Part shown: piece by piece, positions 1-8,375 of the stretch
Numbering within the stretch: the first letter of the stretch is position 1
Layout: each line of letters opens with the position of its first letter
Assembly (NCBI RefSeq): GCF_902859935.1
Contig: NZ_CADIKI010000009.1
Location: forward strand, 124,001-188,000
Reading direction: 5' to 3'
DNA from: Paraburkholderia fynbosensis
GTDB taxonomy: Bacteria > Pseudomonadota > Gammaproteobacteria > Burkholderiales > Burkholderiaceae
Length of the DNA: 64,000 nucleotides
The notes under the pieces: generated by a model
The model's input: the letters and a program-made list of their open reading frames with translations, nothing else
What the model was told of the DNA's origin: nothing
Databases searched by the model: none
Program-made: the position numbers and the translations under genes

Positions 1-408
1 GCGCTGATCGCCGAGCTGCGCGCCCGCCGACGGCCCACCGCACATGCACCGTTGCGTTTCGGCCTGTCGGCATTCGTGATCGCGCGTGAAACCGACGACG
101 ACGCAACCCGGCACCTCGACCATCTGTTCGCACTGGCCACCAAGGATGCGCCACTGCGCGCGCAGCAGAAATCGAACATCGACCCGAAGGCGGTGATGTT
201 CCAGACCTTCGCGCAAACGCCGCGCGTCGGCTCGAACGGCGGCACGGCGGCGGGACTGGTCGGCAGCTATGACACGGTCGCCGAGCGCATGGCCCGCTTT
301 CACCGCGCCGGGATCGAATTGTTCATGCTGCAATTCCAGCCGTTCGAGCACGACATGCGCCGCTTTGCGGAAGAAGTAGCGCCGCGCGTGCGGCGCCTGA
401 CTCGGTGA
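1..408 (+). CDS. LLM-class flavin-dependent monooxygenase, C-terminal part (alkanesulfonate/dimethylsulfone monooxygenase type)
   Basis: The reading frame is open from the first base of the window, so the gene starts upstream and only about the last 135 residues are seen. The tail carries the luciferase-like pattern GLVGSYDTVAERM followed by a hydrophobic strand (IELFMLQF) and a basic C-terminal helix, as in SsuD, MsuD and SfnG, which use reduced FMN and O2 to split C-S bonds of sulfonates or sulfones. The exact substrate cannot be told from this part. It ends 114 bp before the next gene. The family call is firm; the sulfur-assimilation role is inferred from the family. Confidence 0.75.
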   Translation, partial: ALIAELRARRRPTAHAPLRFGLSAFVIARETDDDATRHLDHLFALATKDAPLRAQQKSNIDPKAVMFQTFAQTPRVGSNGGTAAGLVGSYDTVAERMARFHRAGIELFMLQFQPFEHDMRRFAEEVAPRVRRLTR

Positions 409-522
409 GCGGCCGACCGGCCGCTACGGTAACGCGCGATGTCCGGCTTGATGCTTCGATGTGGCACAGTATCGTCTGCGCACGCGTAGTGCTTGCGCAG
501 ACGAACCGCCCCGACAAGCACC

Positions 523-1041
523 ATGACGACACTGCCCGCCTACGAGCCCCCGGTCGACGAAAACCAGCTTCTGCTGAAATGGATTCGCCGCGCGCGCGAA
601 TCCCAGATGAGCCACTACGACATGGCCGATCTGCTATCGGCGCGCGACCGCCAGGTCGGCTGGCTGGCGACAGCCCTGACCGCGTTCGTGGGGACCGCCG
701 TGTTCGCGTCGTTCGCGCTGACGGCGGTGTCGTTTGAACAACGGCTCTTCGTTGGGCTCGTGAGCGTCGCGGCCGTCGTCTCCGCCGCGTTGAAACTGTT
801 CCTGCGCTACGCGGAGCGCGCGGAGAAACACCGCGCGGCCGGTGCGCGCTATGGCGCCGTGCGTCGCAGGCTCGAAGCCGTATTCGCCGGCGACGCCGAC
901 GCGCGCGACGGCCACTACCTCACCGCGATTCGCGACGAGCTCGACCGGCTTGCCCAGGATTCGCCGAACGTGCCGCCGCGCATCTTTTATCGCACCCAAC
1001 GCATGCTGTCGACAAACACCCAGCGCAGCCGTGATGCGTGA
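523..1041 (+). CDS. SLATT/DUF4231-type two-transmembrane protein
   Basis: The protein has 172 residues. An amphipathic N-terminal region with the pattern W-[IR]-RRARESQMSHYD precedes two hydrophobic helices (about residues 45-67 and 74-94) and a long charged cytoplasmic tail containing RYAERAEKHRAAGARYGAVRRR. This layout matches the SLATT family, small two-TM proteins that act as predicted membrane effectors in nucleotide-triggered conflict systems. No cyclic-nucleotide synthase, SLOG or SMODS partner is next to it, so a defence role here is only a possibility. The ATG at 523 is preferred over an upstream TTG because conserved-looking sequence begins after it. Confidence 0.6.
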   Translation: MTTLPAYEPPVDENQLLLKWIRRARESQMSHYDMADLLSARDRQVGWLATALTAFVGTAVFASFALTAVSFEQRLFVGLVSVAAVVSAALKLFLRYAERAEKHRAAGARYGAVRRRLEAVFAGDADARDGHYLTAIRDELDRLAQDSPNVPPRIFYRTQRMLSTNTQRSRDA

Positions 1042-1170
1042 GCCGTCGGTCTTCAGCCCTCGCCACTGCGGCGCCGGCATGCCGTACTGACGATCGCTTG
1101 CGTCGAACGGCCGACTGCGCGATGGTGGTTTTGCAGAAAGACCACGACGCGGCCCCGCTCCAATATTCGC

Positions 1171-1863
1171 TCAAAGATCGTCGACGCCGATCCCCAATTC
1201 CGCCGCCATCCGGCGCACAACTGCCTGAAGCCGCCCCACTTCATCGGCGAGGCGCTTCTGCTCGGCCTTGATCGCTTCGAACGCGGACAACGGCACCGTG
1301 TCGTCCTCGCCGCCCGGTTGCGCGATCTCGCTTGCGCTCACCTCGCCGCACAGCAAATGCATCCAGCGATGCTCGCGCTCTCCCGGCGTGCGGGCCAGCT
1401 TCACGACGCGCGGCGGCTCGCTGCCGGCCAGCTCATCGAGAAACGCCTCGACCGACGAGATGTCGGCAAAGCCATGGAAACGCGCGCTGTTCAGGCGCAA
1501 TTCGGCTGCCGTCTGCGGGCCGCGCAGCAGCAAGGTGGTCAGCAAGGCCGCCGACTGGCTCGGCAAACCGAGCACGCGATTCATGTTGTGCTCGAAGCGC
1601 GGCACGCGGCTGCTGCTGCCTTCCATCACGAGGCTCAAGCGTTTCAGGCCATCGACGGCGGTCAGCACCTCGGCCTCGGTCGCGTTCATCACCGGCGCGC
1701 GGCCGGTTTTCTGATTGCAGCCCAGCGTCAGCGCGTTCAGCGAGAGCGGATAACTGTCCGGCACGGTGTGCTGCTTTTCGACGAGCACGCCGAGCACGCG
1801 CCCCTCGAGCAGCGTCAGTTCACGAATCGGGGGACGGGAAGAAGCGTCGGGAGTGGTGTTCAT
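1171..1863 (-). CDS. YceH family protein (DUF480)
   Basis: The protein has 230 residues, close to E. coli YceH. It starts with a winged-helix-like region (LTLLEGRVLGVLVEKQ, then DSYPLSLNALTLGCNQK) and repeats a similar fold in the second half (LLTTLLLRGPQTAAELR), ending in a coiled helix. The family is widespread in proteobacteria and its function is unknown; the tandem winged-helix fold suggests nucleic-acid binding. The ATG at 1863 was chosen because the family signature begins about 17 residues after it; an extension to 2043 has no similarity. It runs convergent to the SLATT gene and divergent from the XRE regulator. Confidence 0.85.
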   Translation of the reverse strand: MNTTPDASSRPPIRELTLLEGRVLGVLVEKQHTVPDSYPLSLNALTLGCNQKTGRAPVMNATEAEVLTAVDGLKRLSLVMEGSSSRVPRFEHNMNRVLGLPSQSAALLTTLLLRGPQTAAELRLNSARFHGFADISSVEAFLDELAGSEPPRVVKLARTPGEREHRWMHLLCGEVSASEIAQPGGEDDTVPLSAFEAIKAEQKRLADEVGRLQAVVRRMAAELGIGVDDL

Positions 1864-2050
1864 AGATGATGTTGCGGCATGAGTCGCCGGGTCTCGTGGA
1901 TGATGCGCGTTACCGTTGCATAGCGAGGCGGCGCGTTCTGGTTGGTGGCCACTATGATAAACGCCCGCGAACGCGAAGGCGCACGAATCTCCGTAATGGA
2001 CGGATGCGCTGCCCGACTCCGCCCGCGAGCCATTTTTTTCCATTGACCGA

Positions 2051-2085
2051 TTTCCATATTCGAGATAATTTCCCTAATATGGAAA
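2051..2085. promoter_or_regulatory. Perfect 10-bp inverted repeat overlapping the start codon of the XRE-cupin gene
   Basis: The arms TTTCCATATT (2051-2060) and AATATGGAAA (2076-2085) are perfectly complementary, with a 15-bp spacer. The right arm contains the ATG (2079-2081). A dyad of this size at the start of an XRE-family gene looks like a site for self-repression. In mRNA the same arms could form a hairpin that hides the start codon. The repeat is seen directly; both roles are inference. Confidence 0.5.
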
Positions 2086-2651
2086 ATCTGGCCGTCAGTG
2101 ATACGCTCATCGACCGCCGCATCGCGCAGCGTTTGCGGGCCTTGCGCGCGGAGCGCAACTGGTCTCTCGACGAACTCGCCACGCGCAGCAACGTCAGCCG
2201 CGCCACGCTGTCGCGTCTGGAAAATGCGGCCGTGAGTCCCACCGCGAGCGTGCTAGGCCGGCTCTGCGTGGCGTACGGCCTGCCCATGTCGCGCCTGATG
2301 CGCATGGTCGAGGAGGACTTCGCGCCCCGAGTGCCACGCACCGCGCAACCGGTCTGGAGCGACGCCAGCGCGGGCTTCCGGCGCCGCTCGGTGTCGCCGC
2401 CCGCGCAGGCGCTTGCGGGCGAGGCGCTGGAATGCGAACTCGACGCGGGCGCATGCATCGCGTACGACGCGTCGCCGCGCCCCGGTCTCGAACATCATCT
2501 GATCCTGCTCGAAGGGCGGCTGCAGATCACCGTCGACGGCCAGCGCCACGACCTCGTCCCCGGCGACTGCCTGCGTTATCTGCTGTTCGGCCCGAGCGCC
2601 TTCGTGACGCCTGCCGATAGTTCGGCCCGCTATCTTCTCTTCATCGTGTGA
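2079..2651 (+). CDS. XRE-family transcriptional regulator with C-terminal cupin sensor domain
   Basis: The protein has 190 residues. Residues about 12-67 form a lambda-repressor-like helix-turn-helix (RLRALRAERNWSLDELATRSNVSRATLSRLEN), and the C-terminal half is a cupin barrel (LEHHLILLEGRLQITVDGQRHDLVPGDCLRYL). HTH-XRE plus cupin regulators usually sense a small molecule and control a neighbouring metabolic or transport gene. A GNAT acetyltransferase follows only 6 bp downstream and is probably its operon partner and target. The ATG at 2079 lies inside an inverted repeat, so control of its own expression is likely. An in-frame upstream extension lacks family similarity. Confidence 0.88.
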   Translation: MENLAVSDTLIDRRIAQRLRALRAERNWSLDELATRSNVSRATLSRLENAAVSPTASVLGRLCVAYGLPMSRLMRMVEEDFAPRVPRTAQPVWSDASAGFRRRSVSPPAQALAGEALECELDAGACIAYDASPRPGLEHHLILLEGRLQITVDGQRHDLVPGDCLRYLLFGPSAFVTPADSSARYLLFIV

Positions 2652-2657
2652 GCCAGC

Positions 2658-3188
2658 ATGAGCGCGATCACCATTACGTCTTTTTCCGCCGACGACCTCG
2701 TACGGCATCTCCCCGAACTCGGCGCGCTGCTGCATGCCTGCGTGCATGACGGCGCGAGCGTCGGCTTCGTGATGCCGTACGGCGTCGCCGATAGCGAAGC
2801 GTTCTGGCGCGGCAAAGTGCTGCCCTCGTTGCGCGCGGGCGGACTGATGCTGTTCGTCGCGCGCGAGGGCGACGCGATCGCCGGCACCGTGCAACTGGAT
2901 TACGACACGATGCCGAATCAGCGTCACCGCGCGGAGGTGCGCAAGCTGCTGGTCCATCCCGCGTTTCGCCGCCGGGGCATCGCACGGGCGTTGATGACGG
3001 AGCTGGAGCGCCATGCGCGGCACTTGCGGCGCAGCCTGCTCACGCTGGACACCCGCACCGGCGACCATGCCGAACCGCTTTATGCCACGCTTGGCTATCA
3101 AACCGCCGGCGTGATTCCAGGCTATGCCCAAGCTCCGCACGACGAAGGGCGGCTCGACGCCACCACCGTCATGTACAAGGCGCTGTGA
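2658..3188 (+). CDS. GNAT family N-acetyltransferase
   Basis: The protein has 176 residues with a complete GNAT fold: a strand around LMLFVAREGDAIAGTVQLDYD, then the acetyl-CoA pyrophosphate loop (VHPAFRRRGIARALM, the R/Q-x-x-G-x-G/A motif) and a C-terminal part with EPLYATLGYQTAGVIPGYA. It transfers an acetyl group from acetyl-CoA to an unknown amine. The ending resembles acetyltransferases of small molecules rather than ribosomal RimI. It sits 6 bp after the XRE-cupin gene, so the two are likely one transcript and the cupin may sense the substrate or product. Confidence 0.85.
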   Translation: MSAITITSFSADDLVRHLPELGALLHACVHDGASVGFVMPYGVADSEAFWRGKVLPSLRAGGLMLFVAREGDAIAGTVQLDYDTMPNQRHRAEVRKLLVHPAFRRRGIARALMTELERHARHLRRSLLTLDTRTGDHAEPLYATLGYQTAGVIPGYAQAPHDEGRLDATTVMYKAL

Positions 3189-3221
3189 ATGCGTGCGTGC
3201 CGCTTGCGGCAGGCATCGCCA

Positions 3222-3617
3222 TCAGGCCGTCTTCGAATATTTGAAGGTGCCCTGCGCGCTCGCGATCAGCAGCTTGCCGTCTACCCACGCTTCGCCGCGC
3301 GAAAAGAAAATCGAGCGGCCCTGGCGTTCCAGAAAGCCCTTCGCCGTCACCGATTCGCCGAGTCCCTTGTCGAGATAGTTGGTGGTCAGCGACAACGTGA
3401 ATGCATGCCGCGCCGGTTGACCCGCCGGCGCATGCAGACCCGCATAGCCCGCCGCTGCATCGAGCAGCGTGGCGATCGCGCCGCCTTGCAGCACGCCCTG
3501 ACGATTGAGCTTGCTCGCGTCGATCGCCATGACCAGCTCGGCGTAACCGTCGCGCCATTGGGTCAGTCGCACGCCGAGCGATTCGAGAAACGGGTTGTCG
3601 ATGGGAAAGTCGTACAT
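3222..3617 (-). CDS. PaaI-type hotdog-fold thioesterase
   Basis: The protein has 131 residues and the single hotdog-domain pattern: the loop LNRQGVLQGGAIATLLDAAAGYAG holds the usual G-G-x-x-x-x-L-x-D core, followed by strands TLSLTTNYLDKG and AQGTFKY. The family hydrolyses acyl-CoA thioesters (phenylacetyl-CoA or other aryl/medium-chain CoAs) in the cytoplasm as a dimer or tetramer. No catabolic cluster lies next to it, so the substrate is open. It is convergent with the GNAT gene (33-bp gap). Confidence 0.85.
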   Translation of the reverse strand: MYDFPIDNPFLESLGVRLTQWRDGYAELVMAIDASKLNRQGVLQGGAIATLLDAAAGYAGLHAPAGQPARHAFTLSLTTNYLDKGLGESVTAKGFLERQGRSIFFSRGEAWVDGKLLIASAQGTFKYSKTA

Positions 3618-3794
3618 GGTCGAAGCCTTTGCTGTTCAGGGTGAGGAAGGTGCGGCGGGCGCGCCGATGATGAGCCGTGAGCATTCAACGGAGCGGAGTC
3701 GGGTCCGGCGCGGCCCTAAGCATGGCCGCCCCGCCTGCAAAATTCCACGTATCTGCTAGTGTTGTTCAATTGCCGTTCATTCCGTGGAGAACCC

Positions 3795-4088
3795 ATGTCA
3801 TCCGCTCGCGCCGCGAAACGCAAGCTGCCTGGCGCACGCTGGGAGACGGGCGAAGGATCCAGCGCCGGCGCTCGCCTGAGCGATGCGCAAATCGCCGCGG
3901 AAGCGACCCGGCGCCTGGCCTGGGACTCGGCCGTCCCTGAACATAGCGTCAAGGTGAGAGTCTCACGTGGCCGCATCACGCTGCACGGCGAGCTGCAACC
4001 GCAGCAAAAAACCGCCGCGCTGGAAGACGTGGCGCGCCTGTTCGGCGTGACAGGCGTGTTGGATCACACCGTCGTCAAAGCGAAATAA
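3795..4088 (+). CDS. BON domain-containing protein
   Basis: The protein has 97 residues. After a basic N-terminal stretch (RAAKRKLPGARW), a single BON domain fills the rest: DAQIAAEATRRLAWDSAVPEHSVKVRVSRG, RITLHGEL, then VARLFGVTGVLDHTVVK. BON domains bind phospholipid or membrane surfaces and are common in osmotic-stress proteins. There is no signal peptide, so it is probably cytoplasmic. The ATG at 3795 has a GGAGA site 5 bp upstream; an in-frame ATG at 3759 lacks one. It converges on acetate kinase. Confidence 0.8.
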   Translation: MSSARAAKRKLPGARWETGEGSSAGARLSDAQIAAEATRRLAWDSAVPEHSVKVRVSRGRITLHGELQPQQKTAALEDVARLFGVTGVLDHTVVKAK

Positions 4089-4110
4089 AGCGGACTAAGC
4101 GGCAATGGCC

Positions 4111-5268
4111 TCAGCCGGCCTCGGCTCGCAACAACGCCCGGCAATGCCGCGCGATCTGCTTTTCCTCCTCGGTGTGAAGGGCTCTCACCTTGCCAGCCGC
4201 ATCGCCTTCCGTCAGCCCCATGAAAGCGAGCCCGTCGCACACGCGCTGGCGAATCGCGGCGCTATGTTCGCCGATCCCGCCGGTAAACACCAGCAGATCG
4301 ATCCCGCCGAGCAACGCCGCATAGCCGCCAATCGTCTTGCGCACCGCGCCCGCGAACACGTCGAGCGCGAGCGACGCGTTCGCGTCGCCTGCCGCCGCGC
4401 GTTTTTCCAGTGCCTGCATATCGCTCTCGCCGTCGGCATAACCGGCGAGGCCACTGTGACGATTGAGCAGCGTCTCCAGTGCATCCGCATCGAGCTTCTC
4501 GACCCGCATCAGATACAGCAGCACACCGGGATCGAGATCGCCGCAACGCGTGCTCATCGGCACGCCGCCGGTCGGCGTCAGACCCATCGACGTATCGATC
4601 GATTGGCCGTCGCGCAACGCGCACACGCTCGAACCGTTGCCGAGATGCGCGAACACCGCGCGTGAGGACAACTGCGAGCCGAGTTGTGTCACCAGCGATT
4701 CGTACGAAAGCCCGTGAAAGCCGTAGCGGATCACGCCGGCCTGCGCATAGCGGCGCGGCAACGCGAGTTGCGCCGCGCGCGGCGGCAGCGTCGTATGGAA
4801 CGCGGTGTCGAAACAGGCGAAATGCGTCGCGCCGCCGAAAATCTTCGTCGCCTCGTCGATCAGCGCGAGCGCCGGTGGAATATGCAGCGGCGCGAAGTGC
4901 ACCGCCTCCCGCAAGCGGCGGCGCACCTCGGGCGTGATGCGTTGATGCGCGCGCAGATGCGGCCCGCCATGCACGAGCCGATGCCCGAGCGCCGCCGGCT
5001 GCGCATGATGCTGTTGCGCCAGCGCCTGCGAGAGCTTGCGCAACGCATCGGTTTGCGATTCCAGCACATGCTCCTGCTGCACCAGCACGCCGCCGTCGGG
5101 CGATCCGATCCGCAAGCTGCCGTCGCGGCGGCCGATCCCTTCGGCGCTGCCCTCCAGCAGTAGGGATTCATCGTCGTCCACGTGTGCGAACAGCCCGAAC
5201 TTCAGCGACGACGAGCCGCTGTTGAGCACCAGAATCGTTTGCTTCGCCGCGGCGTCCTCGGTGTGCAT
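4111..5268 (-). CDS. ackA: Acetate kinase
   Basis: The protein has 385 residues with the full ASKHA fold. The N-terminal phosphate-1 motif is LNSGSSSLKFGLF; HRLVHGG, ACFDTAFH and GFHGLSYE lie in the middle; the adenosine motif FTGGIGE with the following RQRVCDGL is near the C-terminus. It converts acetyl phosphate plus ADP to acetate plus ATP. The gene begins 12 bp after the phosphoketolase stop codon, so the pair is an operon in which phosphoketolase makes acetyl phosphate and AckA gains ATP from it. No phosphotransacetylase gene is present in the window. Confidence 0.95.
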   Translation of the reverse strand: MHTEDAAAKQTILVLNSGSSSLKFGLFAHVDDDESLLLEGSAEGIGRRDGSLRIGSPDGGVLVQQEHVLESQTDALRKLSQALAQQHHAQPAALGHRLVHGGPHLRAHQRITPEVRRRLREAVHFAPLHIPPALALIDEATKIFGGATHFACFDTAFHTTLPPRAAQLALPRRYAQAGVIRYGFHGLSYESLVTQLGSQLSSRAVFAHLGNGSSVCALRDGQSIDTSMGLTPTGGVPMSTRCGDLDPGVLLYLMRVEKLDADALETLLNRHSGLAGYADGESDMQALEKRAAAGDANASLALDVFAGAVRKTIGGYAALLGGIDLLVFTGGIGEHSAAIRQRVCDGLAFMGLTEGDAAGKVRALHTEEEKQIARHCRALLRAEAG

Positions 5269-5280
5269 CGTCGCCCTCGC

Positions 5281-7674
5281 TCAGCTCTTCCAGGTCCAGT
5301 TGCGGATCTCTTCCTTGTCGATACCCTCGGCATGCGCATACGCGAGATGCTCGATGACCTGCCCACGCAGCCATTCCTTCGCATGATCGCCGACGCCGCG
5401 CAAGGCAGGCACGCGATCGATCACGTCGATCGCAAGCGAGAAGCGGTCCACCTGGTTGATGATCGCCAGTTCGAGCGGCGTGTTGATGTTGCCTTTCTCG
5501 TGATAGCCGTGCACATGGAGATTCTCGTGATTCGCGCGGCTATAGGTGAGCTTGTGCACGAGCGACGCATACGAATGGAAGTTGAAGATCACCGGCTTGC
5601 TGGTGGTGAACAGCAAATCGAAATCACGGTCGGACAGTCCGTGGGGATGCGCATGCTCGGGCATCAAGCGGAACAGATCGACCACGTTGACGAAGCGGAT
5701 CTTCAGCGTGACGAAGCGCTCCTTCAGAATCTGTACGGCGGCGAGCGCTTCCATCGTCGCGATGTCGCCCGCGCAGGCGATCACCACGTCCGGCTCGACA
5801 CCCTGATCGGTCGACGCCCAGTCCCAGATGCCGATGCCCTTCGTGCAATGCGTGACGGCCGCGTCCATGTCGAGATACTGCAGATGCGGCTGCTTGTCGG
5901 ACACGATCACGTTGACGTAATCGCGCGAGCGCAGGCAATGATCGGCCACGCTCAACAGGCAGTTGCCATCCGGCGGCAGATAGATGCGCACCACGTCCGG
6001 GCTTTTATTGGTGACGACATCGAGAAAGCCTGGGTCCTGATGCGTGAAGCCGTTGTGATCCTGACGCCAGACAAGCGACGTGATCAGCAGGTTGATCGAC
6101 GGCACCGGCTGGCGCCAGCCCAGCTCGCGCTTGGCTTTCTCGAGCCACTTCGCGTGCTGGTTGAACATCGAGTCGATCACGTGGACGAACGCCTCGTAGG
6201 TCGCGAACAGGCCGTGCCGGCCGGTCAACACGTAGCCTTCGAACCAGCCTTCGAGGGTGTGTTCGCTGAGCATTTCCATCACGCGACCGTCGGGTGACAG
6301 CTCGCCGCCGTCCGCGTCACCGGGTTCGGTGTCGGCAAGCCAGGTTTTCGGCGACGCCTCATAGACCGCGTTGAGCTTGTTGCTCGCGGTTTCGTCGGGA
6401 CCGAACAGGCGGAAGTTCGTCATGTTCTTGCGCATCACGTCGCACAGAAACTTGCCCAGCACGCCCGTCGGCGACGTGTACGACGCGGCCGGCTTTTTCA
6501 CCGTCACGGCGTAGTCGCGAAACGGCGGCATGTCGAGCGCCTTGCACAGCAAGCCGCCGTTCGCATGCGGATTCGCGCTGATGCGGCGTGCGCCCTCGGG
6601 CGCGAGTTCGCGCAGTTCCTCGACCAGACGGCCGCCCGTGTCGAACAGCGACTCGGGACCATAGCTGCGCAGCCAGCCCTCGACCAGTTTCAGACTCTTG
6701 CCATTGGTGACCGGATCGAGCACCGGCACCTGATGCGCGCGCCACGAGCCTTCCACCTTGTGACCGTCGACTTCCTTCGGGCCGGTCCAGCCTTTCGGCG
6801 AGCGCAGCACGATCATCGGCCAGCGCGGCCGCGTCGCGTCGCGATTCGCGCGCGCATGCCGCTGGATCGCGCGGATTTCGCCGATGCACTGTTCGAGCGT
6901 GGCAGCCATCTGCTGATGCATCATGTCGGGATCGTCGCCTTCGACGAAATACGGCTTGTGCCCGTAGCCGATCAGCAGCGCTTCGAGTTCCTCGCGGGGA
7001 ATCCGCGCGAGGATGGTCGGATTGGCGATCTTGTAGCCGTTCAGATGCAGCACCGGCAGCACCGCGCCGTCGCGGATCGGGTTGAGGAATTTGTTCGAAT
7101 GCCATGAGGTGGCGAGCGGCCCGGTTTCCGCCTCGCCGTCGCCGATCATCACGGTGACGATCAGTTCGGGGTTGTCGAACGCGGCGCCGTAGCCGTGCGA
7201 CAGGCTGTAGCCGAGTTCGCCGCCTTCGTGAATCGAGCCCGGCGTCTCCGGCGTGCAATGCGAACCGATGCCGCCGGGAAACGAGAACTGCCGGAAGAAA
7301 CGCCGCATGCCGGCCTCGTCTTCGCTGCGGTCCGGGTAGATTTCCGAGTAGTGGCCTTCGAGGTAACAGTGCGCAAGACTTGCCGGCGCGCCATGTCCGG
7401 GGCCGGACAGATAGATCACGTCCAGATCGAGCTTGCGGATCAGCCGGTTCAGATGCACGAGCACGAAGCTCTGCCCCGGGTCCGAGCCCCAGTGGCCGAG
7501 CAGCCGGTTCTTGATGTGTTCGGGTTTCAGCGGTTCGCGCAGCAGTGGATTGTCGCGCAGATAGATCATGCCCACCGACAGATAATTGCACGCGCGCCAA
7601 TAGCGATCCATCTTGCGCAGCGTGTCGGGGTCCAGCGTTTGGGACGGAGCGGGATGCGAGCTTGCTTCAACCAT
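5281..7674 (-). CDS. xfp: Phosphoketolase (xylulose-5-phosphate/fructose-6-phosphate)
   Basis: The protein has 797 residues, the usual length. It is a ThDP enzyme that splits xylulose 5-phosphate or fructose 6-phosphate with phosphate into acetyl phosphate and a C3 or C4 sugar phosphate. Diagnostic stretches are YLSGPGHGAPA, FPGGIGSHCTPETPGSIHEGG, the ThDP-binding GDGEAETGPLA and the C-terminal HGYHEKGNINTPLE. With AckA 12 bp downstream it forms a phosphoketolase bypass of glycolysis. The ATG at 7674 fits the family N-terminus. Whether Xu5P, F6P or both are used cannot be told from sequence alone. Confidence 0.95.
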   Translation of the reverse strand: MVEASSHPAPSQTLDPDTLRKMDRYWRACNYLSVGMIYLRDNPLLREPLKPEHIKNRLLGHWGSDPGQSFVLVHLNRLIRKLDLDVIYLSGPGHGAPASLAHCYLEGHYSEIYPDRSEDEAGMRRFFRQFSFPGGIGSHCTPETPGSIHEGGELGYSLSHGYGAAFDNPELIVTVMIGDGEAETGPLATSWHSNKFLNPIRDGAVLPVLHLNGYKIANPTILARIPREELEALLIGYGHKPYFVEGDDPDMMHQQMAATLEQCIGEIRAIQRHARANRDATRPRWPMIVLRSPKGWTGPKEVDGHKVEGSWRAHQVPVLDPVTNGKSLKLVEGWLRSYGPESLFDTGGRLVEELRELAPEGARRISANPHANGGLLCKALDMPPFRDYAVTVKKPAASYTSPTGVLGKFLCDVMRKNMTNFRLFGPDETASNKLNAVYEASPKTWLADTEPGDADGGELSPDGRVMEMLSEHTLEGWFEGYVLTGRHGLFATYEAFVHVIDSMFNQHAKWLEKAKRELGWRQPVPSINLLITSLVWRQDHNGFTHQDPGFLDVVTNKSPDVVRIYLPPDGNCLLSVADHCLRSRDYVNVIVSDKQPHLQYLDMDAAVTHCTKGIGIWDWASTDQGVEPDVVIACAGDIATMEALAAVQILKERFVTLKIRFVNVVDLFRLMPEHAHPHGLSDRDFDLLFTTSKPVIFNFHSYASLVHKLTYSRANHENLHVHGYHEKGNINTPLELAIINQVDRFSLAIDVIDRVPALRGVGDHAKEWLRGQVIEHLAYAHAEGIDKEEIRNWTWKS

Positions 7675-8154
7675 GGCGTCACTCCTTGAAAAGGACTGTC
7701 AGGCAGGTTAGCGGGTGCTGCAGCGGGTGTTCGTGATGAGGCGTCGTTGTGCCGATGGCGTCGCTGGCGTCGCTGGCGTCGATGGCGTCGGAAAGGCCCG
7801 TGAAAGCGACAGCGAGGCCGCTGCATCATGCGCGGCGCAACTGCCGTGGGCCGCTCTGCGCAACTGCATCAGGCGGAATTCGCGGCTCTTTCCCGGGTGT
7901 CGAGTGTCGCCCGCGCTCGTCACGCGAGTGTGACAGACGCCGCACGCCATGGTTCGACGTTTTCGCGAATGCGCCGCAAGCGCCGGTGGAGCGATGCGCG
8001 AACGCTGTGTTGCGCTAGACTCCGAACAATCCCGATCGAACCCGGCGAGCTGACTGAACCGGCGCGTTCGTTCGACACCACCCGAACCGAATGCGCAGCG
8101 GCGGCAAGCGTCTGACACGTCCCGCCGCCCTCATCTTTGACGAATACGACCGCC
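7675..8154. other. 480-bp intergenic region upstream of phosphoketolase and of the small membrane peptide
   Basis: The region holds the leaders of the minus-strand phosphoketolase operon and the plus-strand small gene. A short 9-bp tandem repeat (7754-7789) lies about 80-115 bp upstream of the phosphoketolase start. No convincing coding frame or clear promoter boxes were seen. Confidence 0.5.
7754..7789. repeat. Four tandem 9-bp repeats
   Basis: Four consecutive copies of GATGGCGTC or GCTGGCGTC (two of each, in the order GAT, GCT, GCT, GAT) lie in the phosphoketolase leader region. The tract is direct and perfectly in phase. It may be a slippage-prone simple repeat; no function is implied by the sequence. 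Confidence 0.7.
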
Positions 8155-8280
8155 ATGTCCAAACGCAGCCCCGCCAAAGTGCTCGTGACCCTTGTCCTGT
8201 CGATCGTGTTGCTGAGCGCAGGACTGGCTGTCCTGATCGGCCTCTTTGGCGTCCTGGTCAAGCTGTTCGGCGCCGGCTAG
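8155..8280 (+). CDS. Small single-transmembrane protein, 41 residues
   Basis: The frame encodes MSKRSPAKVLVTLV, then an unbroken hydrophobic helix (about residues 9-38) ending in LVKLFGAG and a TAG stop. A positively charged N-terminus in front of one membrane span predicts an inner-membrane peptide with N-in topology. No family is recognised. The ribosome-binding site before the ATG is weak (no clear GGAG), so expression is uncertain. It lies 95 bp before the ankyrin gene, in the same direction. Confidence 0.45.
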   Translation: MSKRSPAKVLVTLVLSIVLLSAGLAVLIGLFGVLVKLFGAG

Positions 8281-8375
8281 CGCACCGCCGGGCGGGCATC
8301 CGCGAGACAAAATGTGTATCCTGATTGCTGTCCTGGCGCCGCCGCGGCGCCCTCATCGATAGCAAGGAGATTTCA

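Noticed and set aside
6359..7600. 413-codon frame inside phosphoketolase on the same strand
   Set aside because: Low-complexity Arg/Ala-rich sequence in the alternative frame of a conserved enzyme.
7840..7860. Possible sigma-54 site for phosphoketolase (GCAA-N5-GTGG)
   Set aside because: The GG of the -24 element is not in place, so the core requirement fails.
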